Notes under the pieces: generated by a model
What the model saw: the letters and a program-made list of their open reading frames with translations, nothing else
The model's database searches: none
Told to the model about the DNA's origin: nothing
Program-made: the position numbers and the translations under genes
Assembly (NCBI GenBank): GCA_011009095.1
Contig: VTPC01008269.1
Span: forward strand, 46,791-110,790
DNA length: 64,000 nucleotides
Origin: Ignelater luminosus
Taxonomy: Eukaryota > Arthropoda > Insecta > Coleoptera > Elateridae
Direction of reading: 5' to 3'
Shown: positions 63,545 through 64,000 of the stretch, in pieces
How the letters are laid out: each line of letters starts with the position of its first letter
Numbering within the stretch: the first letter of the stretch is position 1

Positions 63545-63998
63545 TTACCAAGTGATCGTCTTGATTCTGTCAGCTTTCAAGAGATTAATGCGTTCTTTTT
63601 CTTCTTCTACATGCTGTTCTTCGGGGTTGAGTAGACTATTGTTATACAGTTTTAGATCGGGCAGAATTCTCCACTTTTCAACATAGTGACTAACCAGCAG
63701 TTTGTTAATTAAACTTTTGTCACATTTCAACTTCGTTCTAAGCGACCTTTTCCTAGTGAACAACAATAATTAGATTCTCTACTCACCAAGATATAGTCAT
63801 TTTTTCATCCTTAACAAAAATAAAACGCTTGGCTTTATTATATTCAAAATGCCAAGATCCTGAAGGTTTCACGACCATTTTTGCCGCCTTACTCCAATCT
63901 TGTATTTGCCAATGAATTCCTAGCTTTTGAACAGCGGCATACTTTCCTATTACCTTCTCATATTCGGTCGATTCTACAATCACTTTTTTTATGTCTTT
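63545..63998 (-). pseudogene. C-terminal piece, perhaps of the same family, opposite strand
   Basis: On the minus strand two open blocks, 63983-63783 (ends WHFEYNKAKRFIFVKDEKM) and 63766-63545 (KLKCDKSLINKLLVSHYV, then EKWRILPDLKLYNNSLLN), resemble the end of the same kind of protein. Between them lie 34 bases starting GTGAGT and ending CTAG; removing them would keep the frame. This is shorter than usual insect introns, so it may be chance. The piece runs off the right edge of the window. Family membership is less sure than for the plus-strand piece. Confidence 0.35.
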
Positions 63999-64000
63999 TT

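Noticed and set aside
1-64000. CRISPR arrays, rRNA genes, telomeric TTAGG arrays, bacterial operons, LTR elements or Polintons
   Set aside because: None was seen. No integrase, protease, capsid, envelope or paired long terminal repeats were recognised.

Overview
This window looks like intergenic or intronic DNA from an arthropod, most likely an insect with a large, transposon-rich genome. It is AT-rich throughout, has no bacterial-style operons, and almost every long protein-like reading is a decayed transposable element of a kind common in insects. No complete host gene can be demonstrated. The only host-like signals are a few small GC/CpG-richer patches (about 11.0-11.7, 22.5, 22.9-23.2, 28.8 and 29.5 kb), one of which carries two E2F-type sites in front of a good ATG.

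Layout. 0-3.8 kb: AT-rich, nothing recognised. 3.8-7.1 kb: a 5'-truncated but young-looking Jockey-type LINE (ORF1 zinc knuckles, nearly complete ORF2). 10.6 kb: a tRNA-like Pol III fragment with an A-rich tail. 15.3-17.8 kb: an APE-type LINE (RTE-like), badly frameshifted. 18.1-21.6 kb: a CR1/Jockey-group LINE on the minus strand, lying between inverted copies of a ~100-bp repeat. 22.5-23.2 kb: GC island with E2F sites. 26.2-27.1 kb: remnant of a dispersed arthropod family marked by the motif GCDTTSAL. 32.1-33.5 kb: an R2-clade LINE with restriction-like endonuclease. 35.3-36.05 kb: a mariner. 40.1-42.1 kb: a second APE-type LINE interrupted by a 188-bp copy of DNA from 1.8 kb upstream. 43.6-44.5 kb: a Tc1 element. 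47.3-48.9 kb: a LINE with RNase H domain (minus). 51.1-52.4 kb: a Tc1/mariner-superfamily DD37E element with both terminal inverted repeats (minus). 52.6-54.0 kb: a pogo/Tigger-type transposase (minus). 58.2 kb: a tRNA-derived SINE-like unit. 59.7-60.5 kb: a second Tc1 type (minus). 62.7-64.0 kb: two pieces, perhaps of one dispersed insect family, facing each other on opposite strands.

The transposons do not work together as a pathway; they are independent insertions of different ages. At least five LINE lineages and four lineages of Tc1/mariner/pogo DNA transposons are represented. In three of the DNA transposons the block carrying the first catalytic aspartate is changed or missing. The DD37E copy keeps the whole catalytic triad and both ends, and the Jockey copy has only two stops in ORF2, so these two look youngest. 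The most unusual local structures are the short-range templated insertion at 41.05-41.23 kb, the inverted-repeat arrangement around the 18.6-21.3 kb LINE, and the opposed pieces at the right edge. All assignments come from reading motifs by eye; no database search was run.
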